From contig NZ_CAMLHC010000040.1 in NCBI RefSeq assembly GCF_946479755.1, forward strand, positions 1 to 63,795: a DNA stretch of 63,795 bases. Direction: 5' to 3'. Below the pieces are notes generated by a model. The model did no database searches. It was not told the DNA's origin and was given only the letters and a program-made list of their open reading frames with translations. Positions within the stretch are counted from its first letter, which is position 1. Every line of letters starts with the position of its first letter. Shown here piece by piece: positions 26,362 through 34,864 of this stretch. The DNA is from an uncultured Chitinophaga sp. (GTDB taxonomy: Bacteria; Bacteroidota; Bacteroidia; Chitinophagales; Chitinophagaceae). The translations under genes were made by a program, and so were the position numbers.

Positions 26362-26369
26362 TAAATTTG
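26362..26369 (+). promoter_or_regulatory. -7 box of the AraC-family gene, near-leaderless
   Basis: TAAATTTG matches TAnnTTTG and ends 8 bp before ATG 26378, so the mRNA would start at or just before the start codon. Confidence 0.5.
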
Positions 26370-26377
26370 AGCTACTT

Positions 26378-27241
26378 ATGTCGAATAATAAAAGTCTGGA
26401 CATCCCGTATCAGGAATGGCCGCTGAAATCACAGTTCAACATCGCCCCACTGGGGATGGCTGCGACGGATTTCACCCACCAGCCGCACCGGCATCACCAT
26501 TTTCAGATCCTGTGGTTTACCAAAGCCAAAGGCCGGCATATGGTCGATTTTGTGTGGTATGAAATGGAAGACAATATGTTATTCCTGCTGAGGCCCGGAC
26601 AGGTGCATCAGCTGGACTGTGAGCGGGAAGGCCATGTGATTTTTTTCACCGAACGCTTTTATTTTGCCAATAAACACGACAAAGAAACCCTGTACGATTT
26701 TTCCAACCTTTTCGACAACTGGCACGGCTACGGCCCGATCCATATCAGCGAAAGCACCGCCCCGTCGTTACTGGGACTGGTAGACCTGATGAGCCGGGAA
26801 CACCGCTCCCCGGGCGCCAACGGCCGCAGCATCGTCAAGCATTACCTCAACGCCTTCCTGTTGCTGGCGGAAAGAGAGAAAAAGCGCAACGCTACCGATA
26901 CCATGCGGCCACTCCATCACGATTCCCGCGTGGTACAGCTCCGCCGCCTGCTGGAAAAACACTATACCCGCGAACACCAGGTGGCCTTCTATGCCAATGC
27001 TTTTGCCCTGACACCCAAGCGGTTGAATGAAATCACGAAAGAAACCACCGGTCGTACCGTTACCGAATTGCTGCATGACCGCATTATCCTGGAAGCCAAA
27101 CGGAACCTGGCCTTCAGCCACAAGAGCGTAAAAGAGATCTGCTATGAGCTTGGGTTTGAAGATCCCGCCTATTTCAGCCGGTTTTTTAAAAACAACGCTG
27201 GTATCTCTCCCCAGGACTTCCGGGACATAATGTTCAAATAG
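26378..27241 (+). CDS. AraC-family transcriptional regulator
   Basis: A 287-aa regulator: an N-terminal cupin-like sensor (PHRHHHFQILWFTKAKGRH, then PGQVHQLDCEREGHVIFFTE) and a C-terminal double HTH (VAFYANAFALTPKRLNEITK, GRTVTELLHDRIILEAKRNL, then YELGFEDPAYFSRFFKNNAG). The motif ELGFEDPAYFSRFFKN is the AraC signature. Its ligand is not predictable. Downstream is a gene-free, folded region that may encode an RNA. Confidence 0.92.
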   Translation: MSNNKSLDIPYQEWPLKSQFNIAPLGMAATDFTHQPHRHHHFQILWFTKAKGRHMVDFVWYEMEDNMLFLLRPGQVHQLDCEREGHVIFFTERFYFANKHDKETLYDFSNLFDNWHGYGPIHISESTAPSLLGLVDLMSREHRSPGANGRSIVKHYLNAFLLLAEREKKRNATDTMRPLHHDSRVVQLRRLLEKHYTREHQVAFYANAFALTPKRLNEITKETTGRTVTELLHDRIILEAKRNLAFSHKSVKEICYELGFEDPAYFSRFFKNNAGISPQDFRDIMFK

Positions 27242-27288
27242 TCCAAGTCAATAGCTGAATTGTCCTAGTAGATTGTCGCGCCTGCACT

Positions 27289-27690
27289 TAGTTTTGTGTA
27301 TTGAATTGTTTTCTACCCGCTGACGTTGAACCGGAAATCATGCAAGGATGCTAAAAAATGTTAACTGTGCTGTAAGTCTTCCCGTCACCCACTCAAGTCA
27401 GGGGACCGGATGGGCGGGAAGCCCTCTGGTCGATGCCAGCGATAAAACAAATATATCAGCAGCTGTGTAAACGCACTGCTTAAAAATAAGTGTGTTTTAA
27501 AGTTCGGGGAGGTGTTTGCCGGAAATGTAAGATGAATACAAGACCATTAGGCTGGCAAATTGGTAAAGAGTAACCAGTCAGGCGGCGAACATCTTCCCCT
27601 TACCTTATTACTGGCAAAAAGTACTGTTACCATGCGTAACTGTTGTAGGTTTAGGTAAAATGGCCGGAATAATCATGTTCCGGTTTTTTT
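27289..27690 (+). ncRNA. Candidate structured non-coding RNA after the AraC gene
   Basis: About 400 bp without a plausible ORF. A -7-like box TAGTTTTG is at 27289-27296. Then follow several hairpins: CTTCCCG/CGGGAAG (27378-27384 with 27415-27421), CTGG/CCAG (27426-27429 with 27436-27439) and a long stem of 15 pairs with one bulge (27506-27520 with 27584-27599). The end is a terminator at 27664-27690. Some words (TGCAA, GTGCTGTAAGTC, CGGGAAG, and ATGCCAGCG) recall cobalamin or TPP riboswitch blocks, but the full consensus is absent and no gene follows on this strand. It is not RNase P, tmRNA or SRP RNA as far as I can tell. Confidence 0.5.
27664..27690 (+). terminator. Terminator of the candidate RNA
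   Basis: CCGGAA/TTCCGG stem (27664-27669 with 27678-27683), 8-nt loop, then seven T. Confidence 0.8.
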
Positions 27691-27694
27691 ATAT

Positions 27695-27735
27695 AAAAAA
27701 ATCCGGCAGTATCAGGGATGCTGCCGGATTTTTGC
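27695..27735. terminator. Bidirectional terminator downstream of the TPR gene
   Basis: ATCCGGCAG/CTGCCGGAT stem (27701-27709 with 27721-27729), flanked by A-run and T-run so that it works on both strands; it ends the minus-strand bat-like operon. Confidence 0.85.
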
Positions 27736-27758
27736 TTTTTACTACGTATACGGGAAGA

Positions 27759-28538
27759 CTACCAGTCTTTCTCCACAGGCACCGGTTGCCCTTTCATTTT
27801 CTTGGCTTTGTCCTGCAGTTTCTTTTCTTCCTGGGACAAGGCCTGTAACAGCCTTTCTGCTTCCTGTTTGTTCATTTTGCTGGGCTGTGGCTCCGGTTTC
27901 TGCTGGTCCTGCTGGTCTTTGTCCTTGTTCTGATCTTTGTTCTTGTCTTTGTCCTGTTGGTCTTTATTCTGGTCTTTTTTGTCCTTGTCCTGCTGGTCCT
28001 TGTTCTGGTCCTTATTCTGGTCTTTGTTTTTGTCCTTGTTCTTGTCTTTGTTTTTATCCTTGTTGTCCTTATTGTCTTTGTTGTCCTGCTGTTGTTTTTT
28101 CAGCATAGCCTGTGCGTAGGCGAGGTTATAGCGGGCATCTTCATCGGCAGGATTGATTTTCAGGGCCTGTTTGTAGGATTTGATGCTTTCTTCCCACTTT
28201 TTGGCCTCCATAAAGGTGTTGCCGATGTTGTAATCTGCTTCCGCTTTCATCCGGCTGTTGTCGGCTGTTTTCAGGCTGTTGGCATACTGGGTGCGGGCGT
28301 CGTCATATCTTTTTTGCTGGTAAAGGGAGTTGCCCAGGTTATAGCTGCCTACGGCTGATTGTGCATTTTGTTCGAGGGCCTTTTTATAGTTGGCCTCTGC
28401 GTCGCTGAACAGCTGCTTCTGATACAGTTCATTGCCTTTGCGGATAAACTTGTTGGTGCCGTTCTGCGCCAGCGCGGTAACGCCGGTGAGCAGCAATGCA
28501 GCCATAAAGCAACCCTGTTTTATAAAAGTAATGTTCAT
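27759..28538 (-). CDS. TPR-repeat protein of the Bat (aerotolerance) type with Lys/Asp/Gln low-complexity region
   Basis: A 259-aa exported protein: signal peptide (ending ALAQ), tetratricopeptide repeats over residues 25-140 (FIRKGNELYQKQLFSDAEAN, AVGSYNLGNSLYQQKRYDDA, ADYNIGNTFMEAKKWEESIK), then about 70 residues of K, D, N and Q in short repeats (DKNKDKNKDQNKDQ), and a C-terminal AERLLQALSQEEKKLQDKAK helix. This is the BatC-like TPR partner of BatB in Bacteroidota. It lies 12 bp after the BatB gene on the same strand. Confidence 0.82.
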   Translation of the reverse strand: MNITFIKQGCFMAALLLTGVTALAQNGTNKFIRKGNELYQKQLFSDAEANYKKALEQNAQSAVGSYNLGNSLYQQKRYDDARTQYANSLKTADNSRMKAEADYNIGNTFMEAKKWEESIKSYKQALKINPADEDARYNLAYAQAMLKKQQQDNKDNKDNKDKNKDKNKDKNKDQNKDQNKDQQDKDKKDQNKDQQDKDKNKDQNKDKDQQDQQKPEPQPSKMNKQEAERLLQALSQEEKKLQDKAKKMKGQPVPVEKDW

Positions 28539-28550
28539 GATCTGTTGGAA

Positions 28551-29573
28551 TTAAGCTACGGTTGTTTCCCGGGGCTCGCGCGGGAGGCGTACTTCCGGTA
28601 TGAAAAATTCAATCAGCAGTAACGCCAGGCAGATGCCCAGGAAATATTGAAAATAGCTGTTATAGTCTGTGAATACATTTTCGCCGAATTCTTTCTGTTC
28701 CATGCTGTCGATCTTGCTGACCAGTGTATTCACCACATCGTCTGTATTGTTGTCCAGGTGCTGGTAGATGCCTTTTCCTGCTGCGGCGATCCCTTTGAGC
28801 TCATTTTCATTGAGTTTGGAAATCACGGTATTGCCTTCCCGGTCTTTTTTATAGCCGCCTGTTTCCGGGTCGGGAAGCGGGGAGCCGGCCACAGAACCGA
28901 TACCGATGGTATTGGTTACCACACCATTATCGAAGGCTGTCCTGGTTTTTTGCAGGGCGGTTTCGTCGTGGTCTTCCCCATCGGAGATGACTACCAGCGC
29001 TTTATGTTTACGTTCTTTTTTGTTGAAGGCCTCATCGGCTACCTGGACAGCTTGCCCGATGGCGGTGCCTTGCGTGGGGATCATCTCCGGAGAAACGGTG
29101 CTGAGGTACATTTTGGCGGCGGAATAATCGATGGTGAGCGGCATCTGCAGGTAAGCATTGCCCGCAAACACCACGAGGCCTACACGGTCGTTGTCCAGTT
29201 TGTCCATCAGTTTGCTGATGAGCTGTTTGGCGCGGGTAAGCCTGTCGGGCTGGATGTCGTTGGCCAGCATACTTTTACTTACATCGAGCGCTATCACCAC
29301 ATCTACGCCTTTCCGGGTGATTTTCTCCATGCGGCTGCCTTTTTGCAGGTTGGCAAGTCCCAGTACACCGAAGAAAAAGGCCAGGAAAATCAAAAGGAAT
29401 TTGAATACAAACAGTTTACGGGAATAACCGGCAAACAGTTTTTCCACGAGGGCGGGGTCGCCGATACGGCGTATGGAGCGGCGTTTCCACCAGGATACTC
29501 CCAGGAAAGCCAGCTGCAATACCAGTAACAACGTCAGTGCCCATAAATATTCACTATGCTGAAAACGTAACAT
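28551..29573 (-). CDS. BatB-like von Willebrand A domain membrane protein
   Basis: A 340-aa inner-membrane protein: two N-terminal membrane segments (LWALTLLLVLQLAFLGV; KFLLIFLAFFFGVLGLANLQ), a VWA domain with the MIDAS motif VIALDVSKSML and VVFAGNAYLQMPLT, VISDGEDHDE, and a C-terminal membrane segment (YFLGICLALLLIEFFI). ATG 29573 is chosen because the hydrophobic start of the family begins there. BatA, BatD, MoxR and DUF58 genes are not adjacent, so this is only part of a Bat locus. Downstream gene is the TPR partner. Confidence 0.88.
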   Translation of the reverse strand: MLRFQHSEYLWALTLLLVLQLAFLGVSWWKRRSIRRIGDPALVEKLFAGYSRKLFVFKFLLIFLAFFFGVLGLANLQKGSRMEKITRKGVDVVIALDVSKSMLANDIQPDRLTRAKQLISKLMDKLDNDRVGLVVFAGNAYLQMPLTIDYSAAKMYLSTVSPEMIPTQGTAIGQAVQVADEAFNKKERKHKALVVISDGEDHDETALQKTRTAFDNGVVTNTIGIGSVAGSPLPDPETGGYKKDREGNTVISKLNENELKGIAAAGKGIYQHLDNNTDDVVNTLVSKIDSMEQKEFGENVFTDYNSYFQYFLGICLALLLIEFFIPEVRLPREPRETTVA

Positions 29574-29687
29574 ATGCAGTTTTAAGATCGCTTGCGGTTG
29601 GCAAGATCTCAAAAATAATTTTTTTGTCACGTATTACAAGAGCGGGAAGAGGGGTTTAGGTTTTTTTTAACCAAATACCCCTCCTGG

Positions 29688-30491
29688 TTACATTTCTCCT
29701 TTGAAATAGCCGGCTTCGGTGAGGATATTACGGAGAATAGCCATCCGGTTTTTAACCATGTCAAAGTTGGGATCTTCTGTTTCTATGTTCAGGACAAAGA
29801 AGGAGGGATGCCTGTTTTCTTCCACCCAGCCTACGATCCAGCCAATTTGTTTGGCGCCGGCGGTGCCCCAGCCGGTTTTATAGGAAAGCTCGTATTTAGG
29901 GGTTTTCTCCATCAGCATCACGTCGCGCACCATTTGCATGTTGGTTTTGGCGAAGGGCAGCTGGTCGAAATATAATTTTTTAACAAAACCCAGTTCTTCA
30001 TCGGCGGAAATCTGCAGGGAGTTGTCCAGCCAGAAAGTATCCACACGGCTCATTTTCATATTACCGTATTTAACGGAATCCAGCCATTGCTGCATGTTGG
30101 TTTTTCCAATACGGCGGGCCACTTCCTGGAAGTAGGGAACGGCAGATACTTTAAACGCCTGTTGCATACTCAGGTCCTGGTTCCACGCCGGGTACTTGCG
30201 GGTAACGCCATCCCAGGGGATCACCATGCCGGTGTCGGTGATCACACCGGTCTGCAGGCCTACCAGCGAGTTAAAGATCTTGAAGGTGGAAGCCGGCAGG
30301 AAACGTTCTTTGGCGCGGTCCAGGTTATATACTTTGAAGGTACCCTGTGCGTTGTTGAATAACATAAAAGTGCCTTCCACCTTGTATTCGGCGAAATATT
30401 TTTCCCAGCCTTTTTCTTCCTTGACATTGTTCGGTGCGCAGGCGGCCATGAAAAGGCACAGTGCTAATAACATCCAGCCAAATCGTTTCAT
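29688..30491 (-). CDS. Class D (OXA-type) beta-lactamase lipoprotein
   Basis: A 267-aa serine beta-lactamase or penicillin-recognising hydrolase. Motifs: active-site S-x-x-K in PASTFKIFNSL, S-x-V in KVSAVPYFQEV, YGN in VKYGNMKM and KTG in SYKTGWGTAG. The N-terminus is a lipoprotein signal with FMAAC at about residue 17. Class D enzymes are intrinsic in many environmental Bacteroidota; spectrum cannot be inferred from sequence alone. Start at 30491; the frame is open to 30500. No mobile element or integron is nearby. Confidence 0.92.
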   Translation of the reverse strand: MKRFGWMLLALCLFMAACAPNNVKEEKGWEKYFAEYKVEGTFMLFNNAQGTFKVYNLDRAKERFLPASTFKIFNSLVGLQTGVITDTGMVIPWDGVTRKYPAWNQDLSMQQAFKVSAVPYFQEVARRIGKTNMQQWLDSVKYGNMKMSRVDTFWLDNSLQISADEELGFVKKLYFDQLPFAKTNMQMVRDVMLMEKTPKYELSYKTGWGTAGAKQIGWIVGWVEENRHPSFFVLNIETEDPNFDMVKNRMAILRNILTEAGYFKGEM

Positions 30492-30575
30492 CAGTATCAT
30501 GATTTAGTAAATAATCAGGTGCAAAAGTAGGGAAGATTAGATTAGGAATGGAAGATTAGGGGTAACATGAAAACA

Positions 30576-30639
30576 GCCATTCGAATAAGATATATTACAA
30601 TATATAATCAATTGTAATAAAAGTACTTATTCAAATGGC
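30576..30639. repeat. Long imperfect inverted repeat between kbl and the beta-lactamase gene
   Basis: Arms GCCATTCGAATAAG (30576-30589) and CTTATTCAAATGGC (30626-30639) pair with one mismatch; inside them ATTACAAT (30594-30601) pairs with ATTGTAAT (30611-30618). It may be the kbl terminator, an operator, or a processing site upstream of the lactamase gene. No T-run follows. Confidence 0.6.
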
Positions 30640-30674
30640 CGTTCGTCCCGGGGGACTTATAACTAACCCTGAAA

Positions 30675-31862
30675 TTATTTGATTACGCCCAGTTCCTTAC
30701 CTACTTTGGTGAAGGCGGCGATAGCCTTATCGAGATGTGCCTGTTCGTGGGCGGCGCTCAGCTGCACACGGATGCGGGCCTGGCCTTTGGCCACCACCGG
30801 GAAGAAGAAGCCGATCACATAGATGCCTTCTGCCAGCAGTTTCTCCGCCATTTGCTGGCTCAGCACGGCGTCATACAGCATCACTGGTACGATCGGGTGA
30901 TCGCCGGGTTTAATGTCGAAGCCGGCCTCTGTCATTTTCGTACGGAAATATTGGGTGTTGTATTCCAGTTTGTCGCGCAGTTCGGTGGTTTCGCTCAGCA
31001 TATCGAGTACGGCGATGGAAGCGCCTACGATGCTGGGGGCCACGGAGTTGGAGAACAGGTACGGACGGCTGCGCTGGCGCAGGATATCGATCACTTCTTT
31101 GGGGCCGCTGGTGAAGCCGCCGGAAGCGCCGCCCAGTGCTTTACCCAGTGTACCGGTGATGATGTCTACCCGGCCCATAACGTTACGGTATTCGTGGGTG
31201 CCGCGGCCTGTTTTACCGAGGAATCCGGAAGAGTGGCTTTCGTCGGACATCACGATGGCGTCGTATTTATCCGCCAGATCGCAGATCTTGTCCAGCTGGG
31301 CGATAGTACCGTCCATACTGAAGGAGCCGTCTGTAACGATAATACGGCTGCGGCAGTCCCGGGCCTCTTTCAGTTTGGCCTCCAGGTCAGCCATATCGTT
31401 ATGTTCATAACGGAAACGTTTGGCTTTGCACAAACGCACCCCGTCGATGATAGAAGCGTGGTTCAGGGCGTCGGAGATGATAGCGTCCTGTTCGCCGAAC
31501 AGCGGCTCGAAAACGCCACCGTTGGCGTCGAAAGCGGCTACGTACAGGATGGTGTCTTCCGTACCCAGGAACTTGGAGATTTTCTCTTCCAGCTCCCGGT
31601 GGATATCCTGGGTACCGCAGATGAAGCGGACGCTGCTCATACCGTAACCATGTGTGTCGATCGCGTCTTTCGCCGCTTTCACTACAGCCGGATGAGAGGA
31701 CAGCCCCAGATAGTTATTGGCGCAAAAATTTATGACCGTCTTACCGCCAACCTGTATTTCAGCTCCCTGCTCGGACGTGATGATACGCTCTCTCTTATAC
31801 AGACCGGCCTTGTTGATTTCTTCCAGTTCTTCCCGTAAGCGGGATGTAAACTTCTTATTCAT
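30675..31862 (-). CDS. kbl: Glycine C-acetyltransferase (2-amino-3-ketobutyrate CoA ligase)
   Basis: PLP enzyme that splits 2-amino-3-ketobutyrate (from threonine) into glycine and acetyl-CoA. At 395 aa it matches Kbl. Motifs: [67 protein letters not shown] with the PLP-contacting Asp and His, and [14 protein letters not shown] with the Schiff-base Lys. Related AOS enzymes are less likely given the SVRFICGTQ motif. No tdh gene is adjacent. A TAACTTTG box lies at 31894-31901. Confidence 0.94.
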   Translation of the reverse strand: MNKKFTSRLREELEEINKAGLYKRERIITSEQGAEIQVGGKTVINFCANNYLGLSSHPAVVKAAKDAIDTHGYGMSSVRFICGTQDIHRELEEKISKFLGTEDTILYVAAFDANGGVFEPLFGEQDAIISDALNHASIIDGVRLCKAKRFRYEHNDMADLEAKLKEARDCRSRIIVTDGSFSMDGTIAQLDKICDLADKYDAIVMSDESHSSGFLGKTGRGTHEYRNVMGRVDIITGTLGKALGGASGGFTSGPKEVIDILRQRSRPYLFSNSVAPSIVGASIAVLDMLSETTELRDKLEYNTQYFRTKMTEAGFDIKPGDHPIVPVMLYDAVLSQQMAEKLLAEGIYVIGFFFPVVAKGQARIRVQLSAAHEQAHLDKAIAAFTKVGKELGVIK

Positions 31863-31893
31863 AGTAAGTACAATATTTAATTATAACGCTTTG

Positions 31894-31901
31894 CAAAGTT
31901 A
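31894..31901 (-). promoter_or_regulatory. -7 box of kbl
   Basis: CAAAGTTA on the plus strand reads TAACTTTG on the minus strand, 32 bp before the kbl start. The remaining 31902-32244 stretch shows no gene; the small minus-strand frame at 32018-32224 has no supporting feature. Confidence 0.5.
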
Positions 31902-32244
31902 TAGGCAATAAAAGTATTACGAATCTGTGTCGCATCCACAGTTAACGGCGCGAAGGGTAAAAAGTTTGACCAAGGTGTAACATTTAACGGCAGCACTCCG
32001 TCATAATACTATCACGATTAAAGATGCCATGTAGTGGAAAACTGTGAATTAGACCAGGGAAAGAGAGATACAAAAATAATGTGCTGGATAATTGGTTGAT
32101 GATCAGTTCTATATAACTGTTCCTGCTGTGCAAACCGGAAAAAGCGGTGTAAGCTGGTTATTAGGTGTGGGTAAAGCGGATAGTGACCATGATAGGTATT
32201 AAAGTAAAAGTCGGAACTTAGCACTAAAATCCCGCACCACCGGA

Positions 32245-32730
32245 ATGACGGAAAAGGAGTACAATAAATGTGTGGATCTGTATTCGGACAATATATTCCG
32301 CTTTATTATTAAAAATCTGGATCACGCGGAAGATGCCAGGGACGTAGTACAGAACGCATTCGAGATATTGTGGAAGCACTGCCAGGACGTGCCTTTTGAA
32401 AAGGCAAAATCGTACCTGTTTACAGTGGCGTACCATAATATGATCGACCATGTACGTAAGACAAAGCGGGTGACACTGGTAGACGAGTTCAAGGATGAGA
32501 TGAAAGTGGCAGATCACAAGATCAACAATGCCAAAGAGGTGATTGCCAAAGCGTTAGCTAATCTGAGTGAGGTGCAACGGTCACTGGTGCTGCTGAAAGA
32601 TTATGAAGGGTACAGCTATGAGGAAATAGGCGACATCATGCAGCTCAACCCCTCCCAGGTAAAGGTTTACCTCCATCGGGCCAGGATACATTTAAAAAAT
32701 TATCTTGTAAAGATGGAAAACGTGATATAA
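32245..32730 (+). CDS. ECF-type RNA polymerase sigma factor
   Basis: A 161-aa sigma-70-family factor. Region 2: YSDNIFRFIIKNLDHAEDAR then DVVQNAFEILWKH; region 4: LSEVQRSLVLLKDYEGYSYE then EIGDIMQLNPSQVKVYLHRA. These are standard ECF motifs. It is the first gene of a four-gene operon with an anti-sigma-like protein, an outer membrane protein and a lipoprotein, suggesting surface-stress or envelope regulation. Confidence 0.92.
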   Translation: MTEKEYNKCVDLYSDNIFRFIIKNLDHAEDARDVVQNAFEILWKHCQDVPFEKAKSYLFTVAYHNMIDHVRKTKRVTLVDEFKDEMKVADHKINNAKEVIAKALANLSEVQRSLVLLKDYEGYSYEEIGDIMQLNPSQVKVYLHRARIHLKNYLVKMENVI

Positions 32731-32767
32731 ATATTTATAATTGTTAATAGGTTAATAATAAACATTT

Positions 32768-33868
32768 TTGGCTGTAGAGATCGACATATCGAATTACGAA
32801 TCTTACCTGCTCAGTTATGTGGATAACGAACTGAACGACGCGGAGAAAGCCGCGTTGGAACAGTTCCTGCAAAAACATCCACATATACAGGCAGAGTTGG
32901 AGCTGCTGAAAGGCGCCTGTGTGGTGCCGGACGAACAGATCGTATTTGATCAGAAAGCAGCCTTGTACCGTCATACTCCCGCCGCTTCTGCCGATGCCTA
33001 TGAATCGATGATGCTGAGCTATGTGGACGGAGAGCTGCCTGCGGAAGAAACAGCCCGCCTGAAATCCTGGCTGAAGGAACATCCGGAAGCACAGAAGGAG
33101 ATGGCGCTGTTACAGGTAGTGAAACTGGAACCGGATACCACGGTTGTATTCGCGAATAAAGCCAGCCTGTACCGCACTTCCCGTAAGACCGTCCGCATGA
33201 CACCTTACTGGTGGGGTGCCACCGCCGCTGCGGTGCTGGCAGGGTTGCTGATCTGGCTGTTGCCCGCCGGTGACCGCCATACGAGTCAGCCTATTGCCGG
33301 CACAGTGACGAAGGAAGCAATGGCTCCATCGGTAAGTCAACCGGAAACGGCTGCTGTTCCGGCTCCGGAAAAAACGGAAACCCCGGCGGCCTCCCCTGCA
33401 GCAGCGGCCCGTCCGGAAGTAGCGCATATACCGGCCAGCCGCACGGCTTCCCGCAAAAAGGAAACAGCCCAGGCAAAAGTTGCCCCGCTTACATCTGCCC
33501 CTCAACAACCGCAAAATAACAACACAGTGGCCTCAACGACTGTAGCCGCCGATGCACCGGTAATTTCCGCCCTGCCTTCTCCGCGCAATACTTCGGACGA
33601 AGTGGTGGAAAAACACCTGCAGCAAAATACAACGCTGGCGGCAGCTGCTCCGGCAGACAATGCCACGGCCGCCGGTCACGCGAAGGAAACCATTATCGCC
33701 GCCAATATGCCGGCTATGCCTGCCAAGGCATCCAGCCCTGTAGCGGCCGCTCCGGCCCCTGCTGCTGTGAAAGGGGAGCTGATCCTGTCTGTCAGCGGAA
33801 GTGACAGCCGCATCCTGGACAAGGTCACCAACGTCGCTAAATTTTTCTCCCGTAAAAGGAATAAATAA
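32768..33868 (+). CDS. Anti-sigma-factor-like protein with internal duplication, TTG start
   Basis: A 366-aa membrane protein starting at TTG 32768. Two similar units in the N-terminal cytoplasmic part: residues 10-68 (YESYLLSYVDNELNDAEKAA) and 78-136 (YESMMLSYVDGELPAEETAR), each ending with a V-V-F-(D/A)-x-K-A-x-LYR motif. A membrane segment is at residues 147-166, followed by a long Ala/Pro-rich periplasmic region and a short C-terminal end. The sigma gene lies 37 bp upstream. This is the typical Bacteroidota anti-sigma architecture but with a doubled N-terminal domain. Confidence 0.78.
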   Translation: MAVEIDISNYESYLLSYVDNELNDAEKAALEQFLQKHPHIQAELELLKGACVVPDEQIVFDQKAALYRHTPAASADAYESMMLSYVDGELPAEETARLKSWLKEHPEAQKEMALLQVVKLEPDTTVVFANKASLYRTSRKTVRMTPYWWGATAAAVLAGLLIWLLPAGDRHTSQPIAGTVTKEAMAPSVSQPETAAVPAPEKTETPAASPAAAARPEVAHIPASRTASRKKETAQAKVAPLTSAPQQPQNNNTVASTTVAADAPVISALPSPRNTSDEVVEKHLQQNTTLAAAAPADNATAAGHAKETIIAANMPAMPAKASSPVAAAPAPAAVKGELILSVSGSDSRILDKVTNVAKFFSRKRNK

Positions 33869-33870
33869 TT

Positions 33871-34836
33871 ATGAAGCATAAAGTTTTACTCTGTTTAATA
33901 TTGGTATTGTGTATAGGATGGGCGCAGGGGCAAAACGTTGACACCAGCCATCAGGCCAGTATAGCTGCAACACCTGCGGCCGCCCCCGTTCCGGATACCT
34001 TCTGGATAAAAGGGCTGATCCTGATCAAAGGGAAGAACGAAAAAGGACGCAATACCTACAAAGTATACAGCGACACCGCCTATGCACGGGCCCGGCTGAA
34101 GAAAAACCTGCACACCAGATGGTTTGTCTTCGATATCGGATTTAATAATTATATCGACAGAAGCGAATACGGTGGCGCCAGCTACATCGCTTATTATCCC
34201 AATACCAGCAGCTTTTATAACGGCGCCATGCCCGCTGCCAGAGCCTATGACTACTCCGCAGTCGGACTCTCCACCTTTGCACCCAGGGAAGGTAGCGAGC
34301 CGTTAACACCGGCAGAATTTAAACTTGTCACCGGAAAATCGATCAATTTTAATATCTGGTTATTTCAACAACGGCTTAATATAACAAAACACAAACTTAA
34401 CTTGTTATATGCTTTGGGATTGGAAATGAACAACTTCAGGTATGCCCGGAACATCACTTACCAACCGGGTTATGCCACGAGAATAATCAGGGATACAGTG
34501 GAGTTTTCAAAAAATAAGCTGTTTGCTGAATATATCTCCATCCCGGTGATGCTAAACTTTAATTCTAACCCGGCCCGCCCTAATCGCGCGTTTCAGGCGA
34601 GCTTTGGCGTCTCTGGAGGTTATCTGATCAAATCCAGGACCAAACAGATCAGTGAGGAGAGAGGTAAAGTGAGGAAGACCGATGATTTCAACCTTAACAA
34701 ATGGCGTTTCGGACTTACCAGCGAATTGGGTTACGGCCCGGTGAAGCTGTACGGTAACTTCGCCCTTACGCCTTTGCACGATTACGGTTTGCAACAGTAT
34801 CCGTTTTCTGTCGGGTTGCGGTTAAACGGGTTCTAA
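33871..34836 (+). CDS. Outer membrane beta-barrel protein
   Basis: A 321-aa exported protein, signal peptide ending QGQ. The mature protein has repeated short aromatic-ended strands (RWFVFDIGFNNYIDRSEYGG, KLNLLYALGLEMNNFRYA, FAEYISIPVMLNFNSN, RAFQASFGVSGGYLIKSRTK) and a C-terminal barrel strand ending in LRLNGF, as in PorT/OMP-beta-brl families. It starts 2 bp after the anti-sigma gene and is certainly in that operon. Function unknown. Confidence 0.8.
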   Translation: MKHKVLLCLILVLCIGWAQGQNVDTSHQASIAATPAAAPVPDTFWIKGLILIKGKNEKGRNTYKVYSDTAYARARLKKNLHTRWFVFDIGFNNYIDRSEYGGASYIAYYPNTSSFYNGAMPAARAYDYSAVGLSTFAPREGSEPLTPAEFKLVTGKSINFNIWLFQQRLNITKHKLNLLYALGLEMNNFRYARNITYQPGYATRIIRDTVEFSKNKLFAEYISIPVMLNFNSNPARPNRAFQASFGVSGGYLIKSRTKQISEERGKVRKTDDFNLNKWRFGLTSELGYGPVKLYGNFALTPLHDYGLQQYPFSVGLRLNGF

Positions 34837-34864
34837 ATTTTTTGACCTGACCAAAATTCTATCT

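Noticed and set aside
27331..27440. Cobalamin or TPP riboswitch
   Set aside because: Only scattered words match (GTGCTGTAAGTC, CGGGAAG, ATGCCAGCG); the order and 3' block of the cobalamin consensus and the CTGAGA of the TPP consensus are missing, and no gene follows on the plus strand.
29688..30491. Recently acquired resistance gene
   Set aside because: The class D lactamase has no mobile element nearby and its composition matches its neighbours, so it looks intrinsic.
32018..32224. 68-aa minus-strand ORF in the kbl / sigma intergenic region
   Set aside because: No motif, signal peptide, promoter or neighbour supports it.
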